Under the pieces are notes generated by a model, which ran no database searches, was not told the origin of the DNA, and saw only the letters and a program-made list of their open reading frames with translations. This document shows, piece by piece, positions 45,194-55,300 of a DNA stretch of 64,000 bases; the stretch's first letter is position 1, and every line of letters starts with the position of its first letter. Source of the DNA: Actinomyces sp. zg-332 (GTDB lineage: Bacteria > Actinomycetota > Actinomycetes > Actinomycetales > Actinomycetaceae); contig NZ_CP064951.1 of the NCBI RefSeq assembly GCF_011751945.2, positions 1,476,830 to 1,540,829 on the forward strand, given 5' to 3'. A program made the translations under genes and the position numbers.

Positions 45194-46732
45194 TTACTTC
45201 TCACACACAAGCCCTGACTTTTTAGGTAGTTTACCAGTTAACAAATATTTATCTACAGTGCTCTGTATACAACTAGACCCAGCCCCATAAGCACCATGCG
45301 TGAAATTCTTCCAAGTTAACAAGTACGAATTGTTAATATCCTTCGCAACATTTACAGCCATTTCGTAAGGAGTTGCAGGGTCCCCCTCTGTACCAACAAT
45401 CAGAATCTTATGCTTAGGTTCAGCTTTTACACCCTGGACTCTAGGAACTTTTACTGGCCAATATCTAATCAATTCAGCCTGAGCAACAAAAAATTTACCA
45501 ATATTTGGAGCATCTTTCATTATTTTTGCATCAAATTCCTTATACTCTTCATCAGTCAAGTTTTCTAAACTATAGTCCAAATTATTTACAGTTTGCAAAG
45601 CCTCATTAGAGTTATCGTAATGCCCTTTTTCATCTCTACCAGATAACTGATCAGCCAAACTTAACAGCTTATCAACCTTTTTCAAATCAATTAATTCCTC
45701 TAATGCCTCACGAACAACAGGGTAAGCATCAGAATTATACAAACCAGCTACTATGCCTTGAAGAGCAATCGAAGTATTAACACTTCTTCCATCTTCACTC
45801 TTTAAACCTTCATCACCTAAGTTATCCAGTAACTCGATAATTTGTTTACTTACTTCTTCAGGAGTATCAGCCTTAAAAGGACAGATTTTACCCTCAATAC
45901 AGTCTTTAGAAAAAGCGTTCAGTGCATTCTCAAAGCCTTTTGCTTGGCTATACTGTAGTTCAGCTGAACTTATTTGAGTATCTACAACACCATCTAAAAC
46001 AATACGACCTGTATTATTCGGGAATAAATCAATATATGTAGCCCCAACTGATGTTCCATACGAGTAACCAAAGTAATTTAAAAAGTTATCCCCAACTAGA
46101 TGTCTCCATATGTCAAGATCTTTAGCCACTGAAATTGTATTTATATATTTGTATATATCACCTGAAGTTTTTTCACATTTTGCCGCATAGTCTTGTACAT
46201 CTTTAACGTTTTCTTCATGAGATTTATCAATAACTGATGGTTTCGATTCTTCTCTATATTTATCCATCTCTTTGTCAGTAAAACATTTAACAGGTGTAGA
46301 TTTTCCAACACCACGAGGATCGAATCCCACTATGTCATAAGAATCAGAAACTGAGTTAGAAGCTAAACCATTAGCATAAATACTGACAAACTCTATACCA
46401 CTACCACCAGGTCCTCCCGGATTTACAAATAATGTGCCGATTGGATTTTTACCCTTTATTTTCTTAGCTTCCAAAGTTATTGTTTTCCCACTTGGGTCAT
46501 CGTAATTCAAAGGAGCAATTATTTTTGCACACTCAGCACTAGATTTATCATCACAACTCGTCCAATTAATTTTTTGAGTATAGAATTTTTTTAGCTCTTT
46601 AGGGAAAGACGTTTTGCTCGCACTTTCAAGAGATTTTACTTCAGCATTTGGGCGACTTTGATAACTACAAGCTGTTAAACTGAAACATAAACTTATAGCT
46701 ATAAACAGTTGCAACACATTGTATTTTTTCAT
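45194..46732 (-). CDS. Secreted tripeptidyl-aminopeptidase-like hydrolase (lipoprotein)
   Basis: About 512 residues. MKKYNVLQLF leads a signal peptide ending in LTAC, a lipobox with the modified cysteine at about 22. The alpha/beta-hydrolase has the oxyanion loop NPGGPGGSG, a nucleophile elbow GYSYG, and a C-terminal domain with VGTEGDPATP and NFTHGAYG (the acid and His) typical of TAP/SlpE-like peptidases. It probably cleaves peptides outside the cell. ATG 46732 is chosen because GAGG is well placed ahead; an open frame to 46792 is upstream but lacks a signal. Confidence 0.87.
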   Translation of the reverse strand: MKKYNVLQLFIAISLCFSLTACSYQSRPNAEVKSLESASKTSFPKELKKFYTQKINWTSCDDKSSAECAKIIAPLNYDDPSGKTITLEAKKIKGKNPIGTLFVNPGGPGGSGIEFVSIYANGLASNSVSDSYDIVGFDPRGVGKSTPVKCFTDKEMDKYREESKPSVIDKSHEENVKDVQDYAAKCEKTSGDIYKYINTISVAKDLDIWRHLVGDNFLNYFGYSYGTSVGATYIDLFPNNTGRIVLDGVVDTQISSAELQYSQAKGFENALNAFSKDCIEGKICPFKADTPEEVSKQIIELLDNLGDEGLKSEDGRSVNTSIALQGIVAGLYNSDAYPVVREALEELIDLKKVDKLLSLADQLSGRDEKGHYDNSNEALQTVNNLDYSLENLTDEEYKEFDAKIMKDAPNIGKFFVAQAELIRYWPVKVPRVQGVKAEPKHKILIVGTEGDPATPYEMAVNVAKDINNSYLLTWKNFTHGAYGAGSSCIQSTVDKYLLTGKLPKKSGLVCEK

Positions 46733-46858
46733 TTTATACCTCGGAAAACAACGCATTTGGTAAAGTAGTGGCATTACTTTTATTATAAACATATAGGAAT
46801 ATATAATTAATAATATAGTAAATTTGAATTATTTTAGCTTTAAAAGTCAGGATATACT

Positions 46859-47668
46859 ATGACTAAAGAAAATCATAATACTAAGGTGTCGTTTACATCT
46901 TCACTAAAGCTATTATCTGAAATATTTACTTGCTATTTAAAATCTTTTTTTCGCTCTGACTTAGTAATTGTCTTATTCGTTTTAGGGATTGGTGTTGCTA
47001 CAAGTCTTTGGCTTTTCAGTGATAACGTTGAAAATACTAATGAATTAGAAGGTATAATTATTACAATATCTAATTTATCTTCACTTATTATTTTTACGAT
47101 ACCTTTTTCTATAACAATTTTGTCTCTAAATTTTCACCATATCTTTTCACTACTAGACAATGAATCAAAAGACACCGTTTTAAAACATAAAATATTTTTC
47201 ACAACATTTTTTAGTTTTATCAGAGTACTTTTATTATCTTTTATAACTTTATTTTTTATCTGGACATTTACTGCCATAATGTGGCCTAAAGTTTTTGCTA
47301 ACGCTAACTTGCTTTCCATATTTGTTTACTCCATTGCTTTTATTACCTTCTGGTTCCTTTTCTCAACAGTATGCCTAGATATATTTCCTAAAAAATATTT
47401 AACAACTTTTACTCAAATAACATCAATTATATTAATTATCAGCGGAGGATACATTATTCCTGCAATTAGTTTTCCACCAGCATTAAACACAATAACTCAA
47501 ATACTACCAACTCGAGCAACTGGCGACGTTTTACTATACAATTTCTTTGGAACTCGTATTCCTGGTGGCGCAATAGTGACTTTCCTAGAATATTTCGTAG
47601 TATTTGCTTGCTTATTTGTTATAGTGTTGAAACGTTGTAAAAACAATCGTAGAGTTTTATTTTTCTAA
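46859..47668 (+). CDS. ABC-2-type permease-like membrane protein
   Basis: 269 residues with six hydrophobic helices (about residues 34-52, 66-88, 120-140, 155-178, 185-205 and 235-258). The stretch ISGGYIIPAISFPPALNTITQILP resembles the last helix and loop of ABC-2 export permeases. No ATPase subunit is next to it, so it must pair with one elsewhere or act alone. It is divergent from the hydrolase gene. The family assignment is moderate. Confidence 0.6.
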   Translation: MTKENHNTKVSFTSSLKLLSEIFTCYLKSFFRSDLVIVLFVLGIGVATSLWLFSDNVENTNELEGIIITISNLSSLIIFTIPFSITILSLNFHHIFSLLDNESKDTVLKHKIFFTTFFSFIRVLLLSFITLFFIWTFTAIMWPKVFANANLLSIFVYSIAFITFWFLFSTVCLDIFPKKYLTTFTQITSIILIISGGYIIPAISFPPALNTITQILPTRATGDVLLYNFFGTRIPGGAIVTFLEYFVVFACLFVIVLKRCKNNRRVLFF

Positions 47669-47767
47669 ATAAAGTTTTATTCAAACCAATATTTTACTAA
47701 TTTTCTTGAGCGTCTATCTTTGTCTTGCCTTATACTTATATGTGGTAACTATTAAATGGAGGTTATA

Positions 47768-49318
47768 GTGCGTATTGGTATTCCAAAAGAAAGCATGTCA
47801 GGAGAAACGCTTGTTGCTTCCACACCTAAGACAATTGAGAAACTTAAAAAACTTGGTTTTGAAATTATTGTCGAGACTGGTGCTGGGGACAAAGCTTCTT
47901 ATCCTGATTCCACATACAAAGAAGTAGCAACTATCGGTTCAAAAGAAGATGTTTTTGCTAGTGATATTGTTGTAAAGATAAATCAGCCAACTGACGAAGA
48001 AGTACAGTTACTCAAAGAGGGATCTTATCTTGTTTCAAAACTAGCACCTTCTAACAATTCAGAGCTTCTAGAAAAATTATCAGAAAAATCTGTTACTGCT
48101 CTAGCAATCGATACAGTGCCACGTATTTCTCGTGCGCAGTCAATGGACATTCTTTCATCACAAGCAAACTTAGCTGGTTATCGTGCAATTATTGAGGCAG
48201 CTAACGTATTTGGTCGTTTGCTTTCTGGACAAGTAACCGCTGCTGGAAAAATGGCTCCTGCTCGTGTCTATGTCATAGGTGCTGGTATTGCTGGCCTAGC
48301 AGCCATTGGCACAGCTGTTTCTATGGGTGCCCAAGTATTTGCTAGTGATGTTCGTCCAGAAGTAGCAGAACAAGTAAATTCAATGGGAGCAACTTTTATT
48401 CCACTAATTGAAAACGCTGAAGTTTCAACTGATGGCTACGCAAAGGAAATGAGCCAAAACCAACAAGAAGTTGCTGCAAAAATTTACGACGAGCAGGTCA
48501 GTCAAAGCGACATTGTAATAACAACTGCTCTAATCCCAGGACGTCCAGCTCCACGCCTTGTTTCACGTGAAACATTGGAAAAAATGAAACCAGGCTCCGT
48601 TGTAGTGGATATGGCAGCTATTACTGGTGGTAACGTTGAGCTTTCAAAAGCTGACGAAACTGTTGTTACAAATAACGGTGTTACTATACTAGGTATAACC
48701 AACCTCACTTCTCGCCTAGCAACTCAGGCTTCTGAACTGTTCGGTAATAACATTGCGAACTTATTCAAACTTCTAACTCCTAATAAAGACGGAGAAGTAA
48801 ATATCGACTTTGAAGATGTTATCGTTCGTTCAATAACTGTAACCAAAGATAAAGATATAACTTGGCCTCCACCACCTGTACAAGTTTCAGCTGCGCCACA
48901 ACCTGAAACTAAAAAAGAACCTAATACCAAAGCCCTCAGTGAAGCTGACAAAAAGAAGATAGCTAAGAAAATTTCTATAGCAAAACTAATCTCAGCTTTA
49001 ATCGCCTCCGGTATTTTATTGCAAATAGGCGTATTTGCTGGTTTAGAAATGGTGAAACTGCTCACTATTTTCGCTTTGGCAATTTTTGTGGGCTACTACG
49101 TAATTTCAAACGTAACTCACGCATTACACACACCACTAATGTCAGTTACAAATGCTATCAGTGGTATTGTGTTAATAGGCGCTATCTTACAAATAGGTTC
49201 AACTAACATTTTTGTAACAGTACTTTCATTCATAGCAATTGTTATAGCATCTATCAATATTTTTGGTGGTTTCTTAGTTACCGATAGAATGCTCAAAATG
49301 TTTAGGAAGGAGGACTAA
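47768..49318 (+). CDS. pntA: NAD(P) transhydrogenase subunit alpha
   Basis: 516 residues; with PntB it couples proton entry to NADPH formation. [21 protein letters not shown] opens the NAD domain, [22 protein letters not shown] is the Rossmann motif, and four membrane helices follow a linker rich in [15 protein letters not shown] 47768 is preferred to the ATG at 47756 because GGAGG lies five bases ahead. A perfect parS site (48558-48573) is inside the coding sequence, read as VSRET. PntB follows after two bases. Confidence 0.95.
   Translation: MRIGIPKESMSGETLVASTPKTIEKLKKLGFEIIVETGAGDKASYPDSTYKEVATIGSKEDVFASDIVVKINQPTDEEVQLLKEGSYLVSKLAPSNNSELLEKLSEKSVTALAIDTVPRISRAQSMDILSSQANLAGYRAIIEAANVFGRLLSGQVTAAGKMAPARVYVIGAGIAGLAAIGTAVSMGAQVFASDVRPEVAEQVNSMGATFIPLIENAEVSTDGYAKEMSQNQQEVAAKIYDEQVSQSDIVITTALIPGRPAPRLVSRETLEKMKPGSVVVDMAAITGGNVELSKADETVVTNNGVTILGITNLTSRLATQASELFGNNIANLFKLLTPNKDGEVNIDFEDVIVRSITVTKDKDITWPPPPVQVSAAPQPETKKEPNTKALSEADKKKIAKKISIAKLISALIASGILLQIGVFAGLEMVKLLTIFALAIFVGYYVISNVTHALHTPLMSVTNAISGIVLIGAILQIGSTNIFVTVLSFIAIVIASINIFGGFLVTDRMLKMFRKED
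48558..48573. promoter_or_regulatory. parS: parS site inside pntA (perfect palindrome)
   Basis: TGTTTCACGTGAAACA, exact. The reading frame of pntA turns it into V-S-R-E-T at a place where the family tolerates those residues. Confidence 0.9.
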
Positions 49319-49320
49319 AA

Positions 49321-50811
49321 ATGGACCAGATTTACACAGACGAAATACTTAACTTATTAGCTAACATTTTTAGCCTAAGCAATACTTCCTACGTAATTGC
49401 TATCGTTCTTTTCATTCTAGCCCTAGCTGGACTATCAAAACATGAAACAGCTAAACGAGGAAACTACTTCGCTATTACAGGTATGTTTATTGCGGTAATA
49501 GCCACTATAGGACTAGCTTTCGTAAACTCATTCACTCATGTGCGTCCAGAAGTAAAATCAAGCAGTTCACAAGCGCTAGAACTAACAGGTCAACGACCAT
49601 TTTTAGTTACCCTACTGCTAATAGTACTAGCAATGTTAATAGGTGCGTTAATCGGCATTTACAAGGCTAAGAAAGTCGAAATGACTGGTATGCCTGAACT
49701 TGTAGCACTTCTTCATTCCTTTGTGGGTGCAACAGCAGTAATCGTAGGTTTTAACTCTTACGTTCTAGAAACTGATTTTGCTGAACTAACAACTGCTAGC
49801 ATAATAGAAATCTACTTAGGAATATTCATTGGTGCAGTAACTTTGACTGGTTCTATCGTTGCCTACCTAAAACTATCAGGAAAAATAAAATCGGCCCCTC
49901 TAGTTCTACCAGCAAGAAACTGGCTAAACCTAATCGTAGTACTAGTTATCGCTATTGGTATGGTTGTAATCGTTGCACATCCATCAATATGGCTACTAGT
50001 AGCAATGACTGTATTATCTTTGCTATTAGGAATCCATTTAGTTGCCGCAATTGGCGGTGGAGATATGCCAGTTGTTGTATCTATGCTAAACTCCTACTCT
50101 GGTTGGGCAGCCTCAGCTTCAGGTTTCATGTTGTCAAATAACCTATTAATTGTGACTGGTGCTTTAGTGGGTTCATCTGGCGCAATTCTTTCAGCAATAA
50201 TGTGCAAAGCTATGAACCGTTCATTCATATCAGTTATTTTGGGTGGTTTTGGACAAGAAGTAGCAGGAAGCTCAGACCAAGAATATGGTGAGCATGTAGA
50301 AATTTTTGCTGAAGATGTAGCACAGCTTTTGAAGAACTCACGCAGTGTAGTAATTACTCCAGGTTACGGCATGGCTGTTGCACAAGCACAATATCCAGTA
50401 GCAGATTTATGCGAAAAATTACGCGCTATGGGAGTAAACGTACGTTTTGCTATCCATCCGGTTGCTGGTCGTCTTCCAGGTCACATGAATGTTTTATTAG
50501 CTGAAGCTAAAGTTCCTTACGACATTGTTTTGGAAATGGACGAAATAAATGACGACTTACCAGAAACAGACGTAGTTCTAGTTATTGGTGCTAATGATAC
50601 TGTAAACCCTGCAGCCTTAGATGAGCCAAACTCACCTATTGCAGGTATGCCAGTGCTACACGTTTGGGAATCAAAACACGTTATTGTTTTCAAGCGTTCC
50701 ATGGCAGTTGGATATGCAGGGGTTCAAAATCCTTTGTTCTTCAAAGAAAATACAAGTATGCTTTTCGGTGATGCCAAAGAAAGCGTAGATAATATTTTGA
50801 AGAATTTATAG
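49321..50811 (+). CDS. pntB: NAD(P) transhydrogenase subunit beta
   Basis: 496 residues. Eight to nine membrane helices occupy the first 300 residues, including [21 protein letters not shown]. The C-terminal NADP domain has [32 protein letters not shown] and [21 protein letters not shown] precedes ATG 49321. The gene follows pntA within two bases and ends with a strong hairpin. It makes NADPH for reductive steps such as thioredoxin recycling. Confidence 0.96.
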   Translation: MDQIYTDEILNLLANIFSLSNTSYVIAIVLFILALAGLSKHETAKRGNYFAITGMFIAVIATIGLAFVNSFTHVRPEVKSSSSQALELTGQRPFLVTLLLIVLAMLIGALIGIYKAKKVEMTGMPELVALLHSFVGATAVIVGFNSYVLETDFAELTTASIIEIYLGIFIGAVTLTGSIVAYLKLSGKIKSAPLVLPARNWLNLIVVLVIAIGMVVIVAHPSIWLLVAMTVLSLLLGIHLVAAIGGGDMPVVVSMLNSYSGWAASASGFMLSNNLLIVTGALVGSSGAILSAIMCKAMNRSFISVILGGFGQEVAGSSDQEYGEHVEIFAEDVAQLLKNSRSVVITPGYGMAVAQAQYPVADLCEKLRAMGVNVRFAIHPVAGRLPGHMNVLLAEAKVPYDIVLEMDEINDDLPETDVVLVIGANDTVNPAALDEPNSPIAGMPVLHVWESKHVIVFKRSMAVGYAGVQNPLFFKENTSMLFGDAKESVDNILKNL

Positions 50812-51169
50812 TTTGATAGTAAGTTGGGGAACGTGTATTTGCGTTCCCCAACTTTTATTTAAAGAGCGTAACTTTAAAGTTATTATCACTTTCGTTTTAT
50901 GTTGTTTAAAACATAAAGTAACTTCACCATAGTTCCAGAAATATAAAGAAAATCTGTATAAGTGTAAAATAGAACCATTACCTTTGAAATACAAATATCT
51001 CATTTCCTTTTGTACACTCGCGTACTATAGCTACATACTTCATACTGCAAATTACATAAATATTAAATTTTAAGCACTTTTTATAAAGTTTTAGTCTAAA
51101 CACGAAACTACACCACAGATAAGTCAACAGTAATGAATCATCTAATTTTAGACACAAAACTGCATTAGT
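50812..51169. other. Intergenic region with pntAB terminator, no gene
   Basis: About 360 bases between pntB and the alpha/beta hydrolase gene. Beyond the hairpin at 50821-50858, nothing was recognised. Confidence 0.5.
50821..50858 (+). terminator. Intrinsic terminator of pntAB
   Basis: AAGTTGGGGAACG and CGTTCCCCAACTT form a perfect 13-bp stem, followed by a TTTTATTT tail. The stem shares AAGTTGGGGA with the hairpin at 45103. Confidence 0.9.
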
Positions 51170-52078
51170 TTATTTATCTATTCTCTCTAAAAAGCCCCGA
51201 ATTAGATTTGTGTACTCTTCTAATCCCAAAACTTCCCTAGAATTAGCGTGACCTGCTTTTTTAACTAAATATAGTTCATCATAACTAGGATTCGCATCAA
51301 AAAGATCTTTGCTATTTTTAGGTGGAATAAAAGTATCTTCTTCTCCATGAATAAAATAAATCGGAACTCGGTTATTTTTCACAGCCGAAATAGCACTAGT
51401 ATCTTTCATATCATAGTTATACCAATGTTTCATGACAAAATTAACGCCATGAATGAGAGGAGTTAGATGATAGTTTTGATAGCCACCTTTAATCAAATCA
51501 TATAAGTTAGTAAAACCACAATCAGCTACCACAAACTTCAATTTTTGTGTTTTAGCCAAAACAGATAGGGAAATAGAACTACCCATAGATTCCCCATGCA
51601 AACCCAAAGTAATATCAGAACCAAAACGCTTGTAAACATATTCTATTATTTTGGCTAAATCAGCAGACTCAACATTTCCCAGCGTAACTGGAACTTTAGT
51701 ATTTTTTCCATGCCCTCTAACATCATAAATAATAGTATTAAATCCAAGACTCCGATAAACATCCACGTATTTCGCACTGCCATTACGGTTAGAAGTAAAG
51801 CCATGTGACACAATCACATACTTATCAGATTTTTCTTTGGCTGGTACAAGAACAGCATTCAATGGGTAATTTTGATACCCTTTTACTTGGAAATCAACTT
51901 TTTCCAACTTATCAAAGTCATTCCAAAGACTATGGTCTTTTTCCCACTTTTCTTCTTCCTGCAAAGATAATGTATCTGGTTTAGCAATTGAATGTGCAAA
52001 GTAGATAGATAAACCTGCATAAATAAATACAATTGAAAAAGTTAAAATTATTACGGTAAAACGAAGTTTTTTCTTCAA
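51170..52078 (-). CDS. Membrane-anchored alpha/beta-hydrolase
   Basis: 302 residues. One N-terminal membrane helix (about residues 6-28) anchors a hydrolase with SHGFTSNRNG, the nucleophile elbow GESMGSS, GEEDTFIPP (acid) and AGHANS (His). It resembles YqkD-type hydrolases of unknown substrate. It stands alone. The downstream end has no clear terminator. Confidence 0.85.
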   Translation of the reverse strand: MKKKLRFTVIILTFSIVFIYAGLSIYFAHSIAKPDTLSLQEEEKWEKDHSLWNDFDKLEKVDFQVKGYQNYPLNAVLVPAKEKSDKYVIVSHGFTSNRNGSAKYVDVYRSLGFNTIIYDVRGHGKNTKVPVTLGNVESADLAKIIEYVYKRFGSDITLGLHGESMGSSISLSVLAKTQKLKFVVADCGFTNLYDLIKGGYQNYHLTPLIHGVNFVMKHWYNYDMKDTSAISAVKNNRVPIYFIHGEEDTFIPPKNSKDLFDANPSYDELYLVKKAGHANSREVLGLEEYTNLIRGFLERIDK

Positions 52079-52493
52079 TATAAACTCCCTATACTTTACT
52101 ACTTACTGCACCCATACTGCTAATAGCGAAATTTATTAACACCATTCAATAAAATAGCCTTAATTGATTTCAAAGCTAGATAGCATTTTACACATTTTCC
52201 CACTTTAAAATAAGCGGTTAAAACCATAATTTCAGTAATAATACTCATAGTGACACTAATTTTAAATTTCACCTTTAAATAATTTATATTTATTGTTTCT
52301 TCTTTAGTACAATGTAAAATTCACAGGAGTAGATACACATAAATTTTTACTATATAAAAGACTAAAAATCGTTTATAATCTTGTAATTACTAAAAGAATA
52401 CATGACTATATGTGATGCGGAATTTTTACATAGAAACTTTTGTTCTAATAAAATATATACATATAAATTGTTTACAAAAGAAATCGGATAAAT
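52079..52493. other. AT-rich intergenic region ahead of trxB, no gene seen
   Basis: About 415 bases between divergent genes, holding the promoters for both. No open frame or repeat was recognised. Confidence 0.5.
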
Positions 52494-53453
52494 ATGTCAG
52501 AAGAAAAAGTCAATCAAAAAGTACATGATGTCGTAATTATCGGTTCTGGTCCTGCTGGCTACACAGCAGCAATATACACAGCACGTGCTGACTTGAAACC
52601 AGTTGTGATTGCTGGTGTTTTCAGTGCTGGTGGCGCATTGATGACAACTAATGAGGTTGAAAACTTTCCAGGTTTCCCTGAGGGCATAATGGGTCCTGAT
52701 TTGATGACTAATATGCAAGAACAAGCTGAACGTTTTGGCACTGAAGTCGTATATGCTGACGCTACACGCGTTGAATTAGATGGAGAAGTAAAGAAAATTA
52801 TTACTTCTGACGATGAAGTTTACCTAGCAAAAACTGTAATTCTTGCTACAGGATCTGAACCTAGAAAATTAGGTTTAGCTGATGAAGAACGCTTATCTGG
52901 TAAAGGTGTTTCATATTGTGCTACTTGTGATGGTTTCTTCTTCAAAGATAAAGAGTTAATTGTTGTAGGTGGTGGAGATTCAGCTATGGAAGAAGCAACT
53001 TTCCTTACTAAATATGCCACAAAAGTTACTGTTGTGTACCGTAAATCGTTAGATAAAATGCCTGCATCTGAAATAATGAAAAAGCGTGCTTTAAATAACG
53101 ATAAAATAGAGTTTGTTTTTGATAGTGAAGTTATTGGTATTAACGGTGATAACTCTATGGAATCAGCTCTTATACGCAATAACATAACTGGTGAAGAGAC
53201 AACAATTCCAGCAGCAGGTATGTTCGTAGCTATTGGCCATACACCACGTACAGAGCTAATTTCTGAGCAAATTGACTTAGATGAACAAAAGTATATTAAA
53301 GTCCATGAACCTAATTCTTTCACCAATATTGAGGGCGTTTTTGCTTGTGGTGATGTAGCTGATCACACATATCAGCAAGCTATTACAGCAGCAGCCTCTG
53401 GTTGTAAAGCAGCAATAGACACTGAAAGGTATTTGTCCTCAATTGGGGAATAA
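52494..53453 (+). CDS. trxB: Thioredoxin reductase
   Basis: 319 residues. Passes electrons from NADPH through FAD to thioredoxin. FAD motif GSGPAGYTAAIYTARADL, redox-active CATC at residues 142-145 (SYCATCDGFFF), NADPH motif GGGDSAMEEATFL, and the C-terminal FACGDVADHTYQQAITAAASG. The usual spacing and length are present. trxA follows 200 bases later on the same strand, probably with its own promoter. Confidence 0.97.
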   Translation: MSEEKVNQKVHDVVIIGSGPAGYTAAIYTARADLKPVVIAGVFSAGGALMTTNEVENFPGFPEGIMGPDLMTNMQEQAERFGTEVVYADATRVELDGEVKKIITSDDEVYLAKTVILATGSEPRKLGLADEERLSGKGVSYCATCDGFFFKDKELIVVGGGDSAMEEATFLTKYATKVTVVYRKSLDKMPASEIMKKRALNNDKIEFVFDSEVIGINGDNSMESALIRNNITGEETTIPAAGMFVAIGHTPRTELISEQIDLDEQKYIKVHEPNSFTNIEGVFACGDVADHTYQQAITAAASGCKAAIDTERYLSSIGE

Positions 53454-53655
53454 CTTTCAATAGACTTCTGTTCTGTTTAATAGGTTTTACCTAAGATGGA
53501 ATAAACTTAGCAATACGTTGTTTAAACATATAGAAAGCTGTTTTTATTGTATTTATATAAGAGCAGTTCTAAATATAGAACAAACAAAGATTACTGAGAG
53601 ATTAGTTCTATACTTATAAGTCTTTATGTAAACTCATTATCTTGGGAGGTACGAA

Positions 53656-53985
53656 ATGGGTAAAGCACTTGCAGTTACAAGTGAAACATTTGAAGCTGAA
53701 GTTCTAAAAAGCGATGTTCCAGTTCTAGTTGATTTCTGGGCAACTTGGTGCCCACCATGCCGTGGAATGCTACCAACTGTCGAAAAACTAGCTGAAGAAC
53801 TAGAAGGAAAAGCTAAAGTTGTTAAGGTAGATATTGACGAATCACGTGATTTAGCTGTTAAATATGGTGTTCTTTCAGTTCCAACATTCAACATTTTCTA
53901 TGAAGGTGAAGCTGTAGCTAACATCGTAGGATCACAAACAAAACAGACACTTCTAGACGGTATAAATCGTTTCATTAGTGAATAA
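53656..53985 (+). CDS. trxA: Thioredoxin (CPPC active site)
   Basis: 109 residues, thioredoxin fold. The active site reads WCPPC (Cys32, Cys35), not the usual WCGPC; cis-Pro is in VLSVPTFNIFYEG. It carries electrons from TrxB to targets. The second residue change raises the redox potential in studied mutants, so function may be altered. A GGGAGG ribosome-binding site is seven bases upstream. The ParB side of the origin region begins beyond its terminator. Confidence 0.95.
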   Translation: MGKALAVTSETFEAEVLKSDVPVLVDFWATWCPPCRGMLPTVEKLAEELEGKAKVVKVDIDESRDLAVKYGVLSVPTFNIFYEGEAVANIVGSQTKQTLLDGINRFISE

Positions 53986-53998
53986 TCTAATTATATCT

Positions 53999-54033
53999 AA
54001 AGGGTTAGGAGTTTAAGCTTCTGACCCTTTTTT
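53999..54033 (+). terminator. Intrinsic terminator of trxA
   Basis: AAAGGGTTAGGAG and CTTCTGACCCTTT pair (two G-U) with a 6-base loop, then T tract. Confidence 0.88.
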
Positions 54034-54266
54034 ATTTAAAGCTCAAGGATGGAGAATAGAATACTTAGTTTAAATGCTCTTATTGCTACTACTAGCTTAG
54101 TTGCACTCTTGTGCTTTATTCAGATATATCAACTTTAAAATACCCTCACTTCATGTCATATTCGTATTAATATTTGTAATTCAAGTCAGATAAACATAGA
54201 GCAAACTATATAAATATTAATTGTAACTTATATCAAAAAAGTATTGTAAACATAAGTTTTAAAAGC

Positions 54267-54297
54267 AAAAGTCCCTAGCAAAACACTAGGGACTTTT
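54267..54297 (-). terminator. Terminator after ddl
   Basis: On the minus strand, AAAAGTCCCTAG and CTAGGGACTTTT form a 12-bp stem, with T-rich sequence after it. It sits 11 bases beyond the ddl stop. Confidence 0.85.
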
Positions 54298-54307
54298 AGT
54301 GTATTAG

Positions 54308-55291
54308 TTATCTCTCTATTTGAGCGATGTGTTCAATTATTTCTTCAAATGATGAATAAGCTTGTGCTGCTTGTGGAAGAAGAGAAGTATCTGTCATTCC
54401 TGGTGTAACATTTGCGTCTAGGAACCAAATATTTTCCTCTTTATCTAGAATAACATCAATTCTTGACAAGTCCTTCAAACCCAAAGTTTCATGCACTTTC
54501 ACAGCAAAATCTTTTACTTTTTCAGCTTGATTATCAGTTATACGAGCTGGCGTAAAGTACTCCGTACGTTCAGCAATATATCGAGCATCAAAGTCATAGT
54601 CACCTTCACGAGTTGAAATTTCAACTATAGGCAAAGCAATAGGCTTTCCGTCAAATTCAACTATACTCACAGCTAGTTCTTTACCTTTTACAGCTTTTTC
54701 GATAAGAACATGGCGACCGTACACAAAGGCTTCAATCATTGATTCACGCAAACTCAAATCGTCATTTGCAAACGATACACCTAATGCACTTCCTCCAGCT
54801 GACGGTTTTATGACTAAAGGATAACCAAGTTTACCAGCTATAGCTTTCAAAACCTTAGTAGCTCCAAAGTTTTTGAACGCTCTTTGTGGTAAAGAAATAA
54901 ATTCTGGTGTTGTCAATCCTATTTCCATTATTTTAGATTTGGCTATTGGTTTAGATGACGCCATACGACATCCCTGAGCATTTGAACCAACATAAGGGTA
55001 TTGCAAAGTTTCAAGCAAGTCTTGTAAAGAACCATCTTCACCTAGTTCGCCATGCACAAGCGACCAAACAAGATCTGGGGTAAAACTATTTATTTCATCT
55101 ATAGTTTCTTCATTTAAATCAACTATTTTCACAATGTGACCGAGAGTTTTTAATATATTAGCCACACGGTTACCACTTCGTAATGAAATATCACGCTCAT
55201 GATTTGAACCACCAGCAATAACAATTATACGTTTAGGATTGCTTGTAGTTATATTCAGTTCATTCGGCTCGTAACTCTTAGTCTCAGACAC
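54308..55291 (-). CDS. ddl: D-alanine--D-alanine ligase (ATP-grasp)
   Basis: 327 residues. Joins two D-Ala for the peptidoglycan precursor. Seen: AGGSNHERDISLRSG at the N-terminus, GELGEDGSLQDLLE, YPLVIKPSAGGSALGVSF and WFLDANVTPGMTDTSLLP. The last motif usually reads EVNTxPG; here Asp replaces the Glu that binds magnesium, and Ala-Asn-Val-Thr follows, an unusual form. Ligase activity is likely but not certain. It lies 9 bases behind the aminotransferase gene and is probably cotranscribed with it. Confidence 0.87.
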   Translation of the reverse strand: MSETKSYEPNELNITTSNPKRIIVIAGGSNHERDISLRSGNRVANILKTLGHIVKIVDLNEETIDEINSFTPDLVWSLVHGELGEDGSLQDLLETLQYPYVGSNAQGCRMASSKPIAKSKIMEIGLTTPEFISLPQRAFKNFGATKVLKAIAGKLGYPLVIKPSAGGSALGVSFANDDLSLRESMIEAFVYGRHVLIEKAVKGKELAVSIVEFDGKPIALPIVEISTREGDYDFDARYIAERTEYFTPARITDNQAEKVKDFAVKVHETLGLKDLSRIDVILDKEENIWFLDANVTPGMTDTSLLPQAAQAYSSFEEIIEHIAQIER

Positions 55292-55300
55292 TTTTCTTCC

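Larger units (their letters stand above)
53986..54307. other. Intergenic region holding two terminators, no gene
   Basis: About 320 bases between the convergent trxA and ddl genes. It contains the two hairpins listed below; the middle is AT-rich with no recognised feature. Confidence 0.5.
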
